DNA of 64,000 nt from the NCBI GenBank assembly GCA_947303085.1, contig CAMYXP010000003.1, positions 62,001-126,000 of the forward strand. Direction: 5' to 3'. This document shows positions 1 through 8,015 of this stretch, piece by piece (the stretch's first letter is position 1; the number at the start of each line of letters is the position of its first letter). The position numbers were made by a program, and so were the translations under genes. Under the pieces are notes generated by a model. That model was not told the origin of the DNA, did no database searches, and saw nothing but the letters and a program-made list of their open reading frames with translations. Source of the stretch: an uncultured Bacteroidales bacterium. Its GTDB lineage: Bacteria > Bacteroidota > Bacteroidia > Bacteroidales > F082.

Positions 1-663
1 TCTACAATAGGTGTTTGCTATGGAAGTGACATCATCCGCACGGTCGAATAGGTGTCCAATGTCATACAACTGCTTGATAATCTCCATGCCACATTCAGTG
101 CCGTTCTTACGGTAGGGAATACCTATGGTTCTTGGAGCAAAGGCGGTGAGCTTGTCGGCAAGCAAGTTGTTGACATCTGGCACATATACTTGGCAATCAG
201 GTCCTTCCATCTGAAGAAAACGATTCGTAATTGGAATTGCTACAAGATTGCTGTATGGTGTTGTCTCAAACAACACGTCCAAAAGAATATGGGACTCTTT
301 GTTTTCTACTGTTGAGAAATAGAAAAACTTAAAATGCTTTTTGGGAATGTTTGATATCGGAGTTCGCTGTTGCTCTTCATATCTGAGAAAGCCTTTGTTT
401 TTGGCTATGTTTTGCAGGACGCCTTGCAGATCGCTGTTTTGTGGGGCGACGGTGATATCAATATCAATCGATAATCGATGCGAAGCCTGCATCATCAGCA
501 TCATTGCCGTGCCTCCCTTAAAGACAAATGAAACTGAGGATTCGGCAAGACCCTCCAACAGAGACAGCGCATGGATGGTTTTCTCAACAAGAATCCGATC
601 GGCTTTATATTGCCGAGATACAGCATTTATCCATTCCAAAGAAAACGATTGTGGTGTGATCAT
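1..663 (-). CDS. AbiEii-type nucleotidyltransferase toxin, partial
   Basis: Toxin half of an AbiE (type IV) toxin-antitoxin pair; the family belongs to the nucleotidyltransferase fold and blocks growth by modifying a cell target. The frame starts with ATG on the complement at 661-663 and stays open for 221 codons to the left edge, so the C-terminus is missing. Family motif I, KGGTAMM, is at residues 49-55, followed by SIDID at 65-69, the acidic metal-binding motif. It starts 3 bases after the stop of the AbiEi-like gene, the usual antitoxin-toxin order, so the two are almost surely one transcript. The motifs make the family assignment strong. Activity cannot be judged because the last part lies outside the window. 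Confidence 0.88.
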   Translation of the reverse strand, partial: MITPQSFSLEWINAVSRQYKADRILVEKTIHALSLLEGLAESSVSFVFKGGTAMMLMMQASHRLSIDIDITVAPQNSDLQGVLQNIAKNKGFLRYEEQQRTPISNIPKKHFKFFYFSTVENKESHILLDVLFETTPYSNLVAIPITNRFLQMEGPDCQVYVPDVNNLLADKLTAFAPRTIGIPYRKNGTECGMEIIKQLYDIGHLFDRADDVTSIANTYCR

Positions 664-666
664 GGC

Positions 667-1389
667 TTAATAATCTATTTCGTCAAGTAAATCTTCAATA
701 ACTTTATGGCGGCCACGTCGTCCGGCATATCGAAGCATCTTGCTAGTGCTTACAGCACAAGAAGCAAGTGCATTCTCATAAATGCGAAGTATCTCAGTGT
801 TCTGGAACGGGAACATGCGATCTAATGCCCAGTCAACCAGCATCTTCTCAAGCGTGGCCATTGGGAACCCCCAATCGGCATCTTCTCGGACAGGTGCTCC
901 AGAAACGAGATTCCTCACCACGACATAACCATCGTAATAGGACAAATCGCCATCAAGATTACGGTAAAGCATGGTGGAGCGAGGATAAAGGTCGCGAATT
1001 GCATAATAGACCGATTCGGTGGCATCACGTTCAACATCCACAAAGTAAATCTGAGTGTTCATAATGTGTTGGGCAAATGCGTTCACTGCGGCCAAATCCC
1101 ATTGACAATAATCGACAAATGGGAATTTGTCACGCATCATACAACCAATTCTCTTTGTTTTCTGATGGATGACTGGGAAAAACGCCTCTTTTGTCCCCAA
1201 ACGATAAACGCCCCGTCCAATACTATACAAAACTCTTTTTTCTAGCAAGGCATGGATACGCCATCTCACAGTGGCAATCGGAATATCAGGAGTAAAGCTG
1301 CAGTAAAAGTCATCGATATCCTCAAAGACGATTTCCCTTTGATGGCCAAATTCCTTTCGGAGTTCTTCTATGTGTAGATTATTGGACAT
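667..1389 (-). CDS. AbiEi-type antitoxin / transcriptional regulator
   Basis: A 240-residue protein with an N-terminal winged-helix-like region (about residues 1-80, including the segment ATVRWRIHALLEKRVLYSIG) and a C-terminal region typical of AbiEi-like antitoxins of Bacteroidales. It lies directly upstream of the AbiEii toxin with a 3-base gap. The start was put at the ATG at 1387-1389, because the longer reading frame would run through the promoter box at 1410-1417. In characterised AbiE pairs the antitoxin represses its own promoter; that is inferred here. Family assignment rests on fold-like features and the paired gene. Confidence 0.8.
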   Translation of the reverse strand: MSNNLHIEELRKEFGHQREIVFEDIDDFYCSFTPDIPIATVRWRIHALLEKRVLYSIGRGVYRLGTKEAFFPVIHQKTKRIGCMMRDKFPFVDYCQWDLAAVNAFAQHIMNTQIYFVDVERDATESVYYAIRDLYPRSTMLYRNLDGDLSYYDGYVVVRNLVSGAPVREDADWGFPMATLEKMLVDWALDRMFPFQNTEILRIYENALASCAVSTSKMLRYAGRRGRHKVIEDLLDEIDY

Positions 1390-1409
1390 TGTATTATTAT
1401 TTTGCGCTG

Positions 1410-1417
1410 CAAAGATA
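1410..1417 (-). promoter_or_regulatory. -7 promoter box of the AbiE operon
   Basis: On the complement this reads TATCTTTG, a perfect match to the Bacteroidota -7 consensus TAnnTTTG, 20 bases upstream of the AbiEi start codon. Confidence 0.75.
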
Positions 1418-1521
1418 AACAAATTTTCGTCAATAATTCACAAAAATTGACAAAAATTTGATATTTCATTTTTCCCAACTCCTTTTTCCCCATTTTTTCG
1501 GCAAGCTCTTTACTCCATTCC

Positions 1522-1767
1522 TTGGATAAATATATAGGAAAGTGCTATCTTGTACTGGACAATACAAAGAAACACGAGATTCGGGTTAACAGGTTTGGAT
1601 ATTATTGGTTAGACACATGGATTTTGGCAAATGTGATACAACTTGCCACACAGGATTTTTGCATCCGCTACCTTAACCGCACTAACGATCCCTGCGGACG
1701 GCAGTATGACCAAATGACACAGGCTGCGCGTTCGGTTACGGCAAATATAGCCGAGTGTATAGTTTAA
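1522..1767 (+). pseudogene. truncated four-helix-bundle suffix domain protein
   Basis: The frame contains DTWILANVIQLATQDFCIRY and later QMTQAARSVTANIAE, which match the four-helix-bundle (S23-like, suffix domain) family of small Bacteroidota proteins. There is no ATG start, only a possible TTG, and the frame ends two residues after the conserved TANIAE(G) motif, where intact family members continue for roughly another hundred residues. I read this as a broken gene. It lies in a strip with other gene remnants and is followed by an open but unidentified frame. Confidence 0.7.
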
Positions 1768-1987
1768 TATTTTAATAGAAACTCAAAGAAGATGTAAAAA
1801 AGTATTTAAAGAGTTATATGAGGCACGCACGTGGTCAAATGTTAATACACAAGCAACTCGATTGGAAATAAATTCTTTAACGATAAAGGATGTGTTGGAC
1901 GCAGTAGATGCAAACGGCGTTGTGAATATAGAAACACTGGTTGATCAATTAGTAAAAAAACATACAAGAATAATTGATAAGGACTAA
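1763..1987 (+). pseudogene. unidentified coding remnant
   Basis: A 74-codon open frame without a start codon, overlapping the end of the four-helix-bundle remnant. The translation looks like real protein (for example EARTWSNVNTQATRLEINS, then VNIETLVDQLVKKHTRIIDK) and not like noise. It may be the rest of the broken gene after a frameshift, or part of another lost gene. I do not recognise the family. Confidence 0.4.
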
Positions 1988-2026
1988 TAAGTCCGATAGG
2001 ACGGATAGGACAATAAATATTATGAT

Positions 2027-2128
2027 ATGAAAGCTTCTTCACTTTTTAAACAGTATGTGTGGATGGTGGATACCATCAGGAGGGCGAAACGCATAACGCT
2101 GGAGGAGCTGCATGCAGAGGCGATATAA
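2027..2128 (+). pseudogene. N-terminal fragment of a WYL-family regulator
   Basis: ATG followed by 32 codons giving FKQYVWMVDTIRRAKRITLE, then a stop. This is the N-terminus typical of Bacteroidales WYL-domain transcription regulators; compare LNKYVWLVETIYKAKYISLE in the WYL gene at 63341. The rest of the helix-turn-helix and the whole WYL domain are absent, so this is a truncated remnant and probably has no function. It suggests that a defence-type gene once stood here. Confidence 0.65.
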
Positions 2129-2168
2129 TTGCTTGGTACGGTTGACTTTTTGCAATTTTGGCGAATAA

Positions 2169-2223
2169 AATCACTAAAAATTATAATATTTGGTGAATTG
2201 AATCACTAAATTTTGTATTTTTG
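2169..2223 (+). promoter_or_regulatory. promoter with operator-like repeats for the DUF4143 ATPase
   Basis: The -7 box TATTTTTG is at 2216-2223. Just upstream is an inverted repeat TTTGGTGA (2189-2196), 6 bases, TCACTAAA (2203-2210), with one mismatch. The decamer AATCACTAAA occurs at 2169-2178 and again at 2201-2210. A protein bound here would cover the -33 region, so self-regulation is likely but unproven. Confidence 0.6.
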
Positions 2224-2245
2224 CAGCATCAAAAAGAGTAAGAAT

Positions 2246-3367
2246 ATGATAGAGCGCAAACTTCAAAAGGTTATCAATGACCGTTTTTTCAACGGGAAAG
2301 CCATCGTGCTAATAGGAGCACGACAGGTGGGGAAAACCACATTGCTGCAAGAACTGACGAATGGCGCAAACAACATCTTGTGGCTCAACGGAGATGAACT
2401 CGCCACAAGGACTTTATTGCAGGAAGTGTCGGTTGAGAAATTCCGCAGTCTGATTGGCTCAAAAAAGATCATGGTTGTGGATGAAGCCCAGCGCATCGAG
2501 AATATCGGATTGAAGATGAAGCTGATCACTGATCATCTGCCGGAGGTTCAACTCATCCTTTCCGGAAGCTCATCGTTTGAGCTTGCCAATCGCGTCAACG
2601 AGCCTTTGACGGGGCGAAAATGGGAATACACGCTGTTTCCGCTCTCCTTTGCCGAGATGGCCGAACACACCAATGCTTTTGATGAAATCAAGCACTTGCC
2701 GCTTCGCTTGGTCTACGGTTACTATCCTGATGTCGTCACGCATCCTGGCGACGAAAAGGAAGTGCTAAAACAAATCACCGACAGCTACTTGTACAAAGAC
2801 ATCCTCGAATGGGAGCGTGTCAAAAAGTTGGACAAGTTGGTCAAGTTGCTGCAGTCGTTGGCTTTCCAGGTGGGAAGCGAAGTGTCGCTGACCGAGTTGG
2901 GGCAGCAGGTGGACTTGGACAAAAACACCGTTGAGAAATACATTGTCTTGTTGGAACAGGCACAAGTCATTTTCAGGTTGGGTTCGTTGAGCCGCAACCT
3001 TCGCAATGAGTTGAAGACCGCCCGCAAAATCTATTTCTATGACAATGGTGTCCGCAACGCCCTCATCAATAATTTCAACGACCTTGCACTTCGCGACGAC
3101 ACAGGGGCCCTGTGGGAGAACTGGATGATCAGTGAATTGGTCAAGAAACGGTCATACGACCGTCAGTTTGTCAACCGCTACTTCTGGCGGACCACACAAC
3201 AACAGGAGATCGACTACATCGAGGAAGCCGACGGACACTTCACCGCTTACGAGTTCAAGTGGAATCCAAAAAAGAAGGCCAAGATAAGCCAAACCTTCCT
3301 GAAAGCCTATCCCAACACAGAGATGTTGACCGTCAATCCGGACAATTTCTACACCTTACTCCTATAG
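2246..3367 (+). CDS. AAA_14/DUF4143 ATP-binding protein
   Basis: A 373-residue ATPase. Walker A is GARQVGKT at residues 24-31, followed by a Walker B segment MVVDEAQRI and a sensor-like LILSGSSSFEL. The C-terminal part carries the DUF4143 nuclease-like fold region with the late motif QQEIDYIEE and a nearby EFKW. The start is the ATG at 2246, downstream of the -7 box at 2216-2223. Proteins of this family are common, often duplicated and frequently encoded near mobile or defence genes; their function is not settled. Here it stands alone next to the decayed strip, with its own promoter and operator-like repeats. Confidence 0.85.
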   Translation: MIERKLQKVINDRFFNGKAIVLIGARQVGKTTLLQELTNGANNILWLNGDELATRTLLQEVSVEKFRSLIGSKKIMVVDEAQRIENIGLKMKLITDHLPEVQLILSGSSSFELANRVNEPLTGRKWEYTLFPLSFAEMAEHTNAFDEIKHLPLRLVYGYYPDVVTHPGDEKEVLKQITDSYLYKDILEWERVKKLDKLVKLLQSLAFQVGSEVSLTELGQQVDLDKNTVEKYIVLLEQAQVIFRLGSLSRNLRNELKTARKIYFYDNGVRNALINNFNDLALRDDTGALWENWMISELVKKRSYDRQFVNRYFWRTTQQQEIDYIEEADGHFTAYEFKWNPKKKAKISQTFLKAYPNTEMLTVNPDNFYTLLL

Positions 3368-3400
3368 TCTTTCGCCCTCGGCTGGGTGAGTAACCTCAAC

Positions 3401-3430
3401 CCGTAAACAGTAAACCGTAAACTGTAAACT
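3401..3430. repeat. period-7 tandem repeat (GTAAACC/T type)
   Basis: Four near-perfect units of the form GTAAACN in tandem just before the nnr promoter. It belongs to a family of heptamer arrays found at several gene ends in this window. Confidence 0.6.
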
Positions 3431-3431
3431 T

Positions 3432-3439
3432 TATCTTTG
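3432..3439 (+). promoter_or_regulatory. -7 promoter box of nnr
   Basis: TATCTTTG, a consensus Bacteroidota -7 element, 20 bases upstream of the nnr ATG. Confidence 0.7.
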
Positions 3440-3459
3440 CATTGATAATTTTTATCGTC

Positions 3460-4956
3460 ATGAAGATTCCTGATATAAAAACCGCCCGCTTGGCCGATGC
3501 CTACACCATTGAGAATGAGCCAATTAGTTCCGTCGACTTGATGGAACGGGCCGCCACACAAGCCTATTTCTGGCTGATGCGTAACCTCAAGTCGAAAGAG
3601 GTGTCGATAAAAATCTTCTGCGGCATGGGCAACAACGGGGGCGACGGACTGGTGCTGGCACGGCTGCTCGCCACGCAAGACATCTACGCCCAAGTGTTTA
3701 TACTCCATGTGAGCGAGAACTTCAGCCACGACTGCGAGGTGAACTATGAGCGACTGAAAGCTATCCCCGAGGTGCCTATGTATGGCATCTTCTCAAAAGA
3801 CGACTTCCCGAAAATCGATGACAACGACATCATCATCGACGCTCTCTTTGGCTCTGGTTTGAACCGTCCACTGGAAGGCGTCGCTGCTGAATTGGTGCGG
3901 CATATCAATGATAATCATGCAATTAGAATTGCTATTGATATTGCCTCTGGATTAAACGGTGATTCGATTGGAGATCCGTCAAATCCGATTATCCACGCAG
4001 ATTACACTTTGTCGATGCAGTTCCCGAAAATGGCATTCCTGTATCCGGAAAACGAGCCATTCGTCGGCAAATGGGAGGTTATGGACATCAAAATACATCC
4101 TGATTTTATAGAAAACTTGGAAACATCCAATTTCTACACGACAGCCGACGTCATAAAGCCTTTGCTTCACAAGCGTGGAAAGCATTCGCACAAAGGCACT
4201 TACGGTCATGCGTTGCTGGTTGCGGGTTCGACGGGAAAGACGGGAGCTGCACTGTTGGCGTCAGAAGCCTGTCTGAGGTCGGGAGTCGGTTTGTTGACCA
4301 CGCATCTGCCAAAACTGTCGATGTTGCCGTTGCAGGTATATCTGCCGGAGGCGATGATAAGTGTTGATAAGTCGGATGATTATTTCTCGCAAGTCCCTGA
4401 TTTACAGCCATATAACGCAATTGGTGCCGGTCCCGGACTTGGAAAGGCGGATGAGACGGCCGATGCTTTGAAACATCTGATTCAAGATACGCAGGTGCCT
4501 ATGGTTTTGGATGCCGATGCGTTGAATATCATTGCGGAAAACAAGACGTGGCTGTCGTTTTTGCCTGAGCGGACTATAATAACTCCGCATCCGAAGGAGT
4601 TTGAGCGTCTGTTTGGAAAGACTGAGAATTCGGTGCAACGCCTTGAGTTACAAAGAGAAATGTCGCGGAAGCATAATATTATCATTATATTGAAAGGGGC
4701 GAACACGGCTATTACTTTCCCTAATGGAACATGTTTTTTCAATTCGACAGGCAATCCGGGGATGGCGACTGCTGGCAGTGGTGATGTGCTGACTGGAATC
4801 ATATTGTCGCTTCTCGCACAACGTTATACTCCTGAAGAAGCAGCAATTATTGGCGTTTTCATGCACGGCAGAGCAGGGGATAAGGCTGCGGCTGAGAAGG
4901 GGATGGAGGCGATGATAGCGGGGGATATTACAAAACACTTAGATTTTAGACTATAA
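3460..4956 (+). CDS. nnr: bifunctional NAD(P)H-hydrate epimerase/dehydratase
   Basis: A 498-residue metabolite repair enzyme that restores damaged NADH and NADPH hydrates in the cytoplasm. The N-terminal epimerase domain (about 1-215) contains CGMGNNGGDGLVLARLL. The C-terminal ADP/ATP-dependent dehydratase domain (about 225-498) contains HKGTYGHALLVAGS, GAGPGLGK, DADALN, ITPHPKEFERL and NPGMATAGSGDVLTG, with the catalytic Asp in the last motif. Length fits the fused bacterial form. The start is the ATG at 3460, close behind the -7 box. It is transcribed alone and followed by a long hairpin repeat. Confidence 0.95.
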   Translation: MKIPDIKTARLADAYTIENEPISSVDLMERAATQAYFWLMRNLKSKEVSIKIFCGMGNNGGDGLVLARLLATQDIYAQVFILHVSENFSHDCEVNYERLKAIPEVPMYGIFSKDDFPKIDDNDIIIDALFGSGLNRPLEGVAAELVRHINDNHAIRIAIDIASGLNGDSIGDPSNPIIHADYTLSMQFPKMAFLYPENEPFVGKWEVMDIKIHPDFIENLETSNFYTTADVIKPLLHKRGKHSHKGTYGHALLVAGSTGKTGAALLASEACLRSGVGLLTTHLPKLSMLPLQVYLPEAMISVDKSDDYFSQVPDLQPYNAIGAGPGLGKADETADALKHLIQDTQVPMVLDADALNIIAENKTWLSFLPERTIITPHPKEFERLFGKTENSVQRLELQREMSRKHNIIIILKGANTAITFPNGTCFFNSTGNPGMATAGSGDVLTGIILSLLAQRYTPEEAAIIGVFMHGRAGDKAAAEKGMEAMIAGDITKHLDFRL

Positions 4957-4957
4957 C

Positions 4958-5047
4958 CGTCATTTCGAGCGGAACGAAGTGTAGTCGAGAAATCTCAAAT
5001 AATTGTATGAGATTTCTCCATTCCGCTACGCTTCAGTCGAAATGACG
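4958..5047. repeat. REP-like hairpin element, GTCATTTCGAGCGG family
   Basis: Outer arms CGTCATTTCGA (4958-4968) and TCGAAATGACG (5037-5047) are perfect inverted repeats, and inside them GAGAAATCTCA pairs with TGAGATTTCTC. A related element with the same architecture is at 58559-58647. It lies between the convergent nnr and parE genes and could act as a bidirectional terminator. Confidence 0.75.
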
Positions 5048-5055
5048 TGTAAAAA

Positions 5056-6981
5056 CTAATCAAGTTTATCAATATTCGAGTCGTCCTCAACCCTCAGATT
5101 GTCGATGATGAACTTTTGACGTTGGTCGGTGTTCTTTCCCATGTAGTATTTCAAAAGCTCAGGAATCGTCATGTCGTGGCGCAGGATGATAGGCTCGAGA
5201 CGCATGTTAGGTCCGATGAAATAGCTGAACTCGTCGGGCGAGATCTCGCCTAGACCTTTGAATCGGGTGATTTCCGGATGAGCGCCGAGCGACTTGATGG
5301 CGTCGACACGTTCTTCATCGGTGTAGCAATAACGCGTCTCTTTCTTGTTTCTTACGCGGAACAACGGGGTCTGCAGGATATACAGGTGTCCGCCGCGTAC
5401 CACGTCGGGGTAGAACTGCAAGAAGAAAGTGAGCATCAGCAGGCGGATGTGCATGCCGTCGACATCAGCATCGGTGGCGATGACGATGTTGTTATATCTC
5501 AGATTCTCAATCGATTCGTCGATATTCAAAGCAGCCTGCAGAAGATTGAACTCCTCGTTTTCGTAAACGATTTTCTTTGTTAAGCCGTAGCAGTTAAGCG
5601 GTTTTCCACGCAAACTGAACACGGCCTGTGTCTGTGCGTCGCGGCTCTTGGTGATGCTGCCCGATGCTGAATCGCCCTCGGTGATAAACAGCGTCGACTC
5701 GAGACGCTTCTCGTGGTTGGTGTTATAGTGAATGCGGCAATCACGGAGCTTTCTGTTGTTCAGACTGACTTTCTTGGCGCTTTCGCGGGCAAGTTTCTTG
5801 ATGTTAGCCATGCCTTTGCGCTCCTTTTCGTTTTGGATGATCTTGCGCATCAAGGCTTCAGCCACATCGCTGTTGATATGCAAAAACTTGTCGAAATGAC
5901 GCTTTATGATGTCGGTGATGTACGTCCTGATGGTCGTCTCATTGTCTTTATCCATGTAGTTCGACGAGAACTTGGTCTTAGTCTGACCTTCAAACTCAGG
6001 ATTGTCGACCTTTATCGAGATGGCAGCCACAAAAGCGCTACGGATGTCGGATGTCTCGTATTCTTTGTTGTAGAACTCTCTGATAGTCTTGGCGATAGCC
6101 TCACGGAACACGTTGAGATGCGTGCCGCCGAGAGGGTTATACTGGCCGTTGGCAAACGAGAAATACTCTTCGTTGGAGGTGACGTTGGAATGAGTGAAAG
6201 CGCACTCGAAGTCGCCTTCTTTGATGTGGATGATAGGGTAGGCACAGGTCTCGAGCTTGCCGATTTTGCGTGTCAGAAGGTCGAGGAGACCGTTTTTCGC
6301 CTGATATTTCTGTCCGTTGAGAATCAAAGAAAGTCCGCTGTTGAGGAATGCGTAGTTCCAAATCATCTCGTCGACGTATTCCATAAGGAAATGGTAGTTT
6401 CCGAACAGCTCGGCATCTGGCACGAAAGTGATATCGGTGCCGTTTTTCTGGTCTGTAGGGATGATTTCCGACTCTGAAAGCAGTTCGCCTTTCGAGAACT
6501 CGACGATTTTAGTCATGCCGTCGCGGAATGCCTGTGCGCGGAAGTAGGAAGATGCAGCGTTGGTGGCTTTAGCGCCCACGCCGTTGAGACCCACGGCTTT
6601 TTTGAACGCGCCGGTGTTGTATTTTCCGCCGGTGTTCATCTGTCCCATACAGTCTTTGAGAGAGGCGAGAGGGATGCCACGGCCGTAGTCACGCACATGC
6701 ACGCGACCATCGTTGATGTCGATTTCAATGACTTTTCCGGCACCCATGTTGAATTCATCGATGCTGTTGTCGACGATCTCCTTGAGCAGGATGTAGATGC
6801 CGTCGTCGTGAGCCGAGCCGTCACCAGCCTTGCCTATATACATGCCAAGACGCTTGCGGATATGCTCGTTCCACGACAGATGCTGGATTGCATCGTCGTT
6901 ATAATCGACCGGATTTACGTTTGTAGTAAAGTCTAACTCGTTGTCTTCCAATACGTTATCGTCAATAATATCTTCCGCCAT
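5056..6981 (-). CDS. parE: DNA topoisomerase IV subunit B
   Basis: A 641-residue ATPase subunit of a type IIA topoisomerase, needed to unlink daughter chromosomes. The GHKL ATPase domain shows EIVDNSIDEF, RDYGRGIPL and KKAVGLNGVGAKATNAAS. The TOPRIM domain shows ITEGDSASGS and ATDADVDGMHIR. The segment VFSLRGKPLNCYG fits the ParE rather than the GyrB branch in Bacteroidota. The start was set at the ATG at 6979-6981 because the longer frame would run over the -7 box at 7001-7008. The partner parC is not in the window; in this phylum it often lies apart. Confidence 0.9.
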   Translation of the reverse strand: MAEDIIDDNVLEDNELDFTTNVNPVDYNDDAIQHLSWNEHIRKRLGMYIGKAGDGSAHDDGIYILLKEIVDNSIDEFNMGAGKVIEIDINDGRVHVRDYGRGIPLASLKDCMGQMNTGGKYNTGAFKKAVGLNGVGAKATNAASSYFRAQAFRDGMTKIVEFSKGELLSESEIIPTDQKNGTDITFVPDAELFGNYHFLMEYVDEMIWNYAFLNSGLSLILNGQKYQAKNGLLDLLTRKIGKLETCAYPIIHIKEGDFECAFTHSNVTSNEEYFSFANGQYNPLGGTHLNVFREAIAKTIREFYNKEYETSDIRSAFVAAISIKVDNPEFEGQTKTKFSSNYMDKDNETTIRTYITDIIKRHFDKFLHINSDVAEALMRKIIQNEKERKGMANIKKLARESAKKVSLNNRKLRDCRIHYNTNHEKRLESTLFITEGDSASGSITKSRDAQTQAVFSLRGKPLNCYGLTKKIVYENEEFNLLQAALNIDESIENLRYNNIVIATDADVDGMHIRLLMLTFFLQFYPDVVRGGHLYILQTPLFRVRNKKETRYCYTDEERVDAIKSLGAHPEITRFKGLGEISPDEFSYFIGPNMRLEPIILRHDMTIPELLKYYMGKNTDQRQKFIIDNLRVEDDSNIDKLD

Positions 6982-7000
6982 ATTCTCAATATAATTTTTG

Positions 7001-7008
7001 CAAAGATA
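7001..7008 (-). promoter_or_regulatory. -7 promoter box of parE
   Basis: Reads TATCTTTG on the complement, 19 bases upstream of the parE start; it is back to back with the divergent box at 7022. Confidence 0.7.
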
Positions 7009-7021
7009 GTAAAAAAATCCG

Positions 7022-7029
7022 TATTTTTG
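7022..7029 (+). promoter_or_regulatory. -7 promoter box of the EamA transporter
   Basis: TATTTTTG, 19 bases upstream of the ATG at 7049. Confidence 0.65.
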
Positions 7030-7048
7030 CACGTTTTTTTAAATTGTT

Positions 7049-7942
7049 ATGAACACGAAATTAACATCAAATCATAAAGTTTTCGGTACGATATGCGGAA
7101 TCCTCGCGGCGGTGTTTTATGGCACCAACCCGCTGGGAGCGCTGAAGCTCTACGAGCAGGGCATGAACACCAACTCTGTGCTCTTCAGCCGCTTCAGCAT
7201 GGCGTGGATAATCATATCTATTATATTGATTATCAGGAAGGAAAATCTGAAAGTGACGAAAAAAGAGTTCGGTACTCTCACAGCACTCGGACTGCTTTTC
7301 ACAGCTTCCTCAATGACGCTTTATTTCAGCTTCCATTACATCGCGGCAGGAGTCGCCTCCACGCTTTTGTTCACGTATCCTATCATGACGGCTGTTATTA
7401 TGGGGCTGTTTTTTAAGGAAAAAGCTGGTTTTAAGACTGTCATAGCCATCATTTTGTCGCTCGTCGGAGTGCTTTTGCTTTACTGGACAGGCGAGGGTGG
7501 AGAAGCTTTGAACACTCTTGGTGTCATTTTAGTGCTTGTATCCGCTTTAACTTACGCTATCTACATCATCGTGGTGAACCGCTGTCCGCTTGAGATGTCG
7601 TCGTTTAAAATCAACTTCTATGTGGTGCTTTACTGCGCCATCGGAATGGCAGTGTTTGCTTGGCTTACCGGACAGCCTCTGCGCCTGCCGCACAACGCTG
7701 TGAGCTGGTTCTATTCAGTGTGGCTCGCCGTCGTTCCGGCCACTTTATCGCTCGTTTTGATGGTTTATGCCTCGAAATATGTGGGAGCTACGCCGACGGC
7801 AATCCTTGGCGCTTTGGAGCCTCTGACAGCGGTTTTAATAGGGATTTTTGTATTCAACGAGGCATTTGGTGTTCGCCTTGCATTAGGTATTATATTGATT
7901 CTCAGCGCAGTAATAATTACAGCATACCATTCTAAAGATTAA
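7049..7942 (+). CDS. EamA/DMT family transporter
   Basis: A 297-residue inner-membrane protein with about ten hydrophobic segments in two tandem EamA halves (about residues 10-145 and 155-295), the pattern of drug/metabolite transporters. Typical motifs are the start GTICGILAAVFYGTNPLGAL and the late GATPTAILGALEPLTAVLIG. The substrate cannot be predicted; exporters of amino acids or metabolites are common in this family. It is transcribed divergently from parE, and its stop codon lies inside the left arm of the inverted repeat at 7936-8012. Confidence 0.88.
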   Translation: MNTKLTSNHKVFGTICGILAAVFYGTNPLGALKLYEQGMNTNSVLFSRFSMAWIIISIILIIRKENLKVTKKEFGTLTALGLLFTASSMTLYFSFHYIAAGVASTLLFTYPIMTAVIMGLFFKEKAGFKTVIAIILSLVGVLLLYWTGEGGEALNTLGVILVLVSALTYAIYIIVVNRCPLEMSSFKINFYVVLYCAIGMAVFAWLTGQPLRLPHNAVSWFYSVWLAVVPATLSLVLMVYASKYVGATPTAILGALEPLTAVLIGIFVFNEAFGVRLALGIILILSAVIITAYHSKD

Positions 7943-8012
7943 GAATATGCCAAAAAGCAGGCCTTGTGGTATGCGAAGCATATCCAGACTGCTGTTGGAA
8001 TATTCTTAATCT
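7936..8012. repeat. long inverted repeat between convergent genes
   Basis: Arms AGATTAAGAATAT (7936-7948) and ATATTCTTAATCT (8000-8012) are perfect over 13 bp. The stem goes on inward with CCAA/TTGG and AGCAG/CTGCT and is capped by a hairpin GGTATGC-GAA-GCATATCC. It probably ends transcription from both sides. Confidence 0.7.
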
Positions 8013-8015
8013 GCT

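Noticed and set aside
5713..6477. 254-codon plus-strand open frame
   Set aside because: Shadow of parE; the parE ATPase and TOPRIM motifs are read from the other strand.
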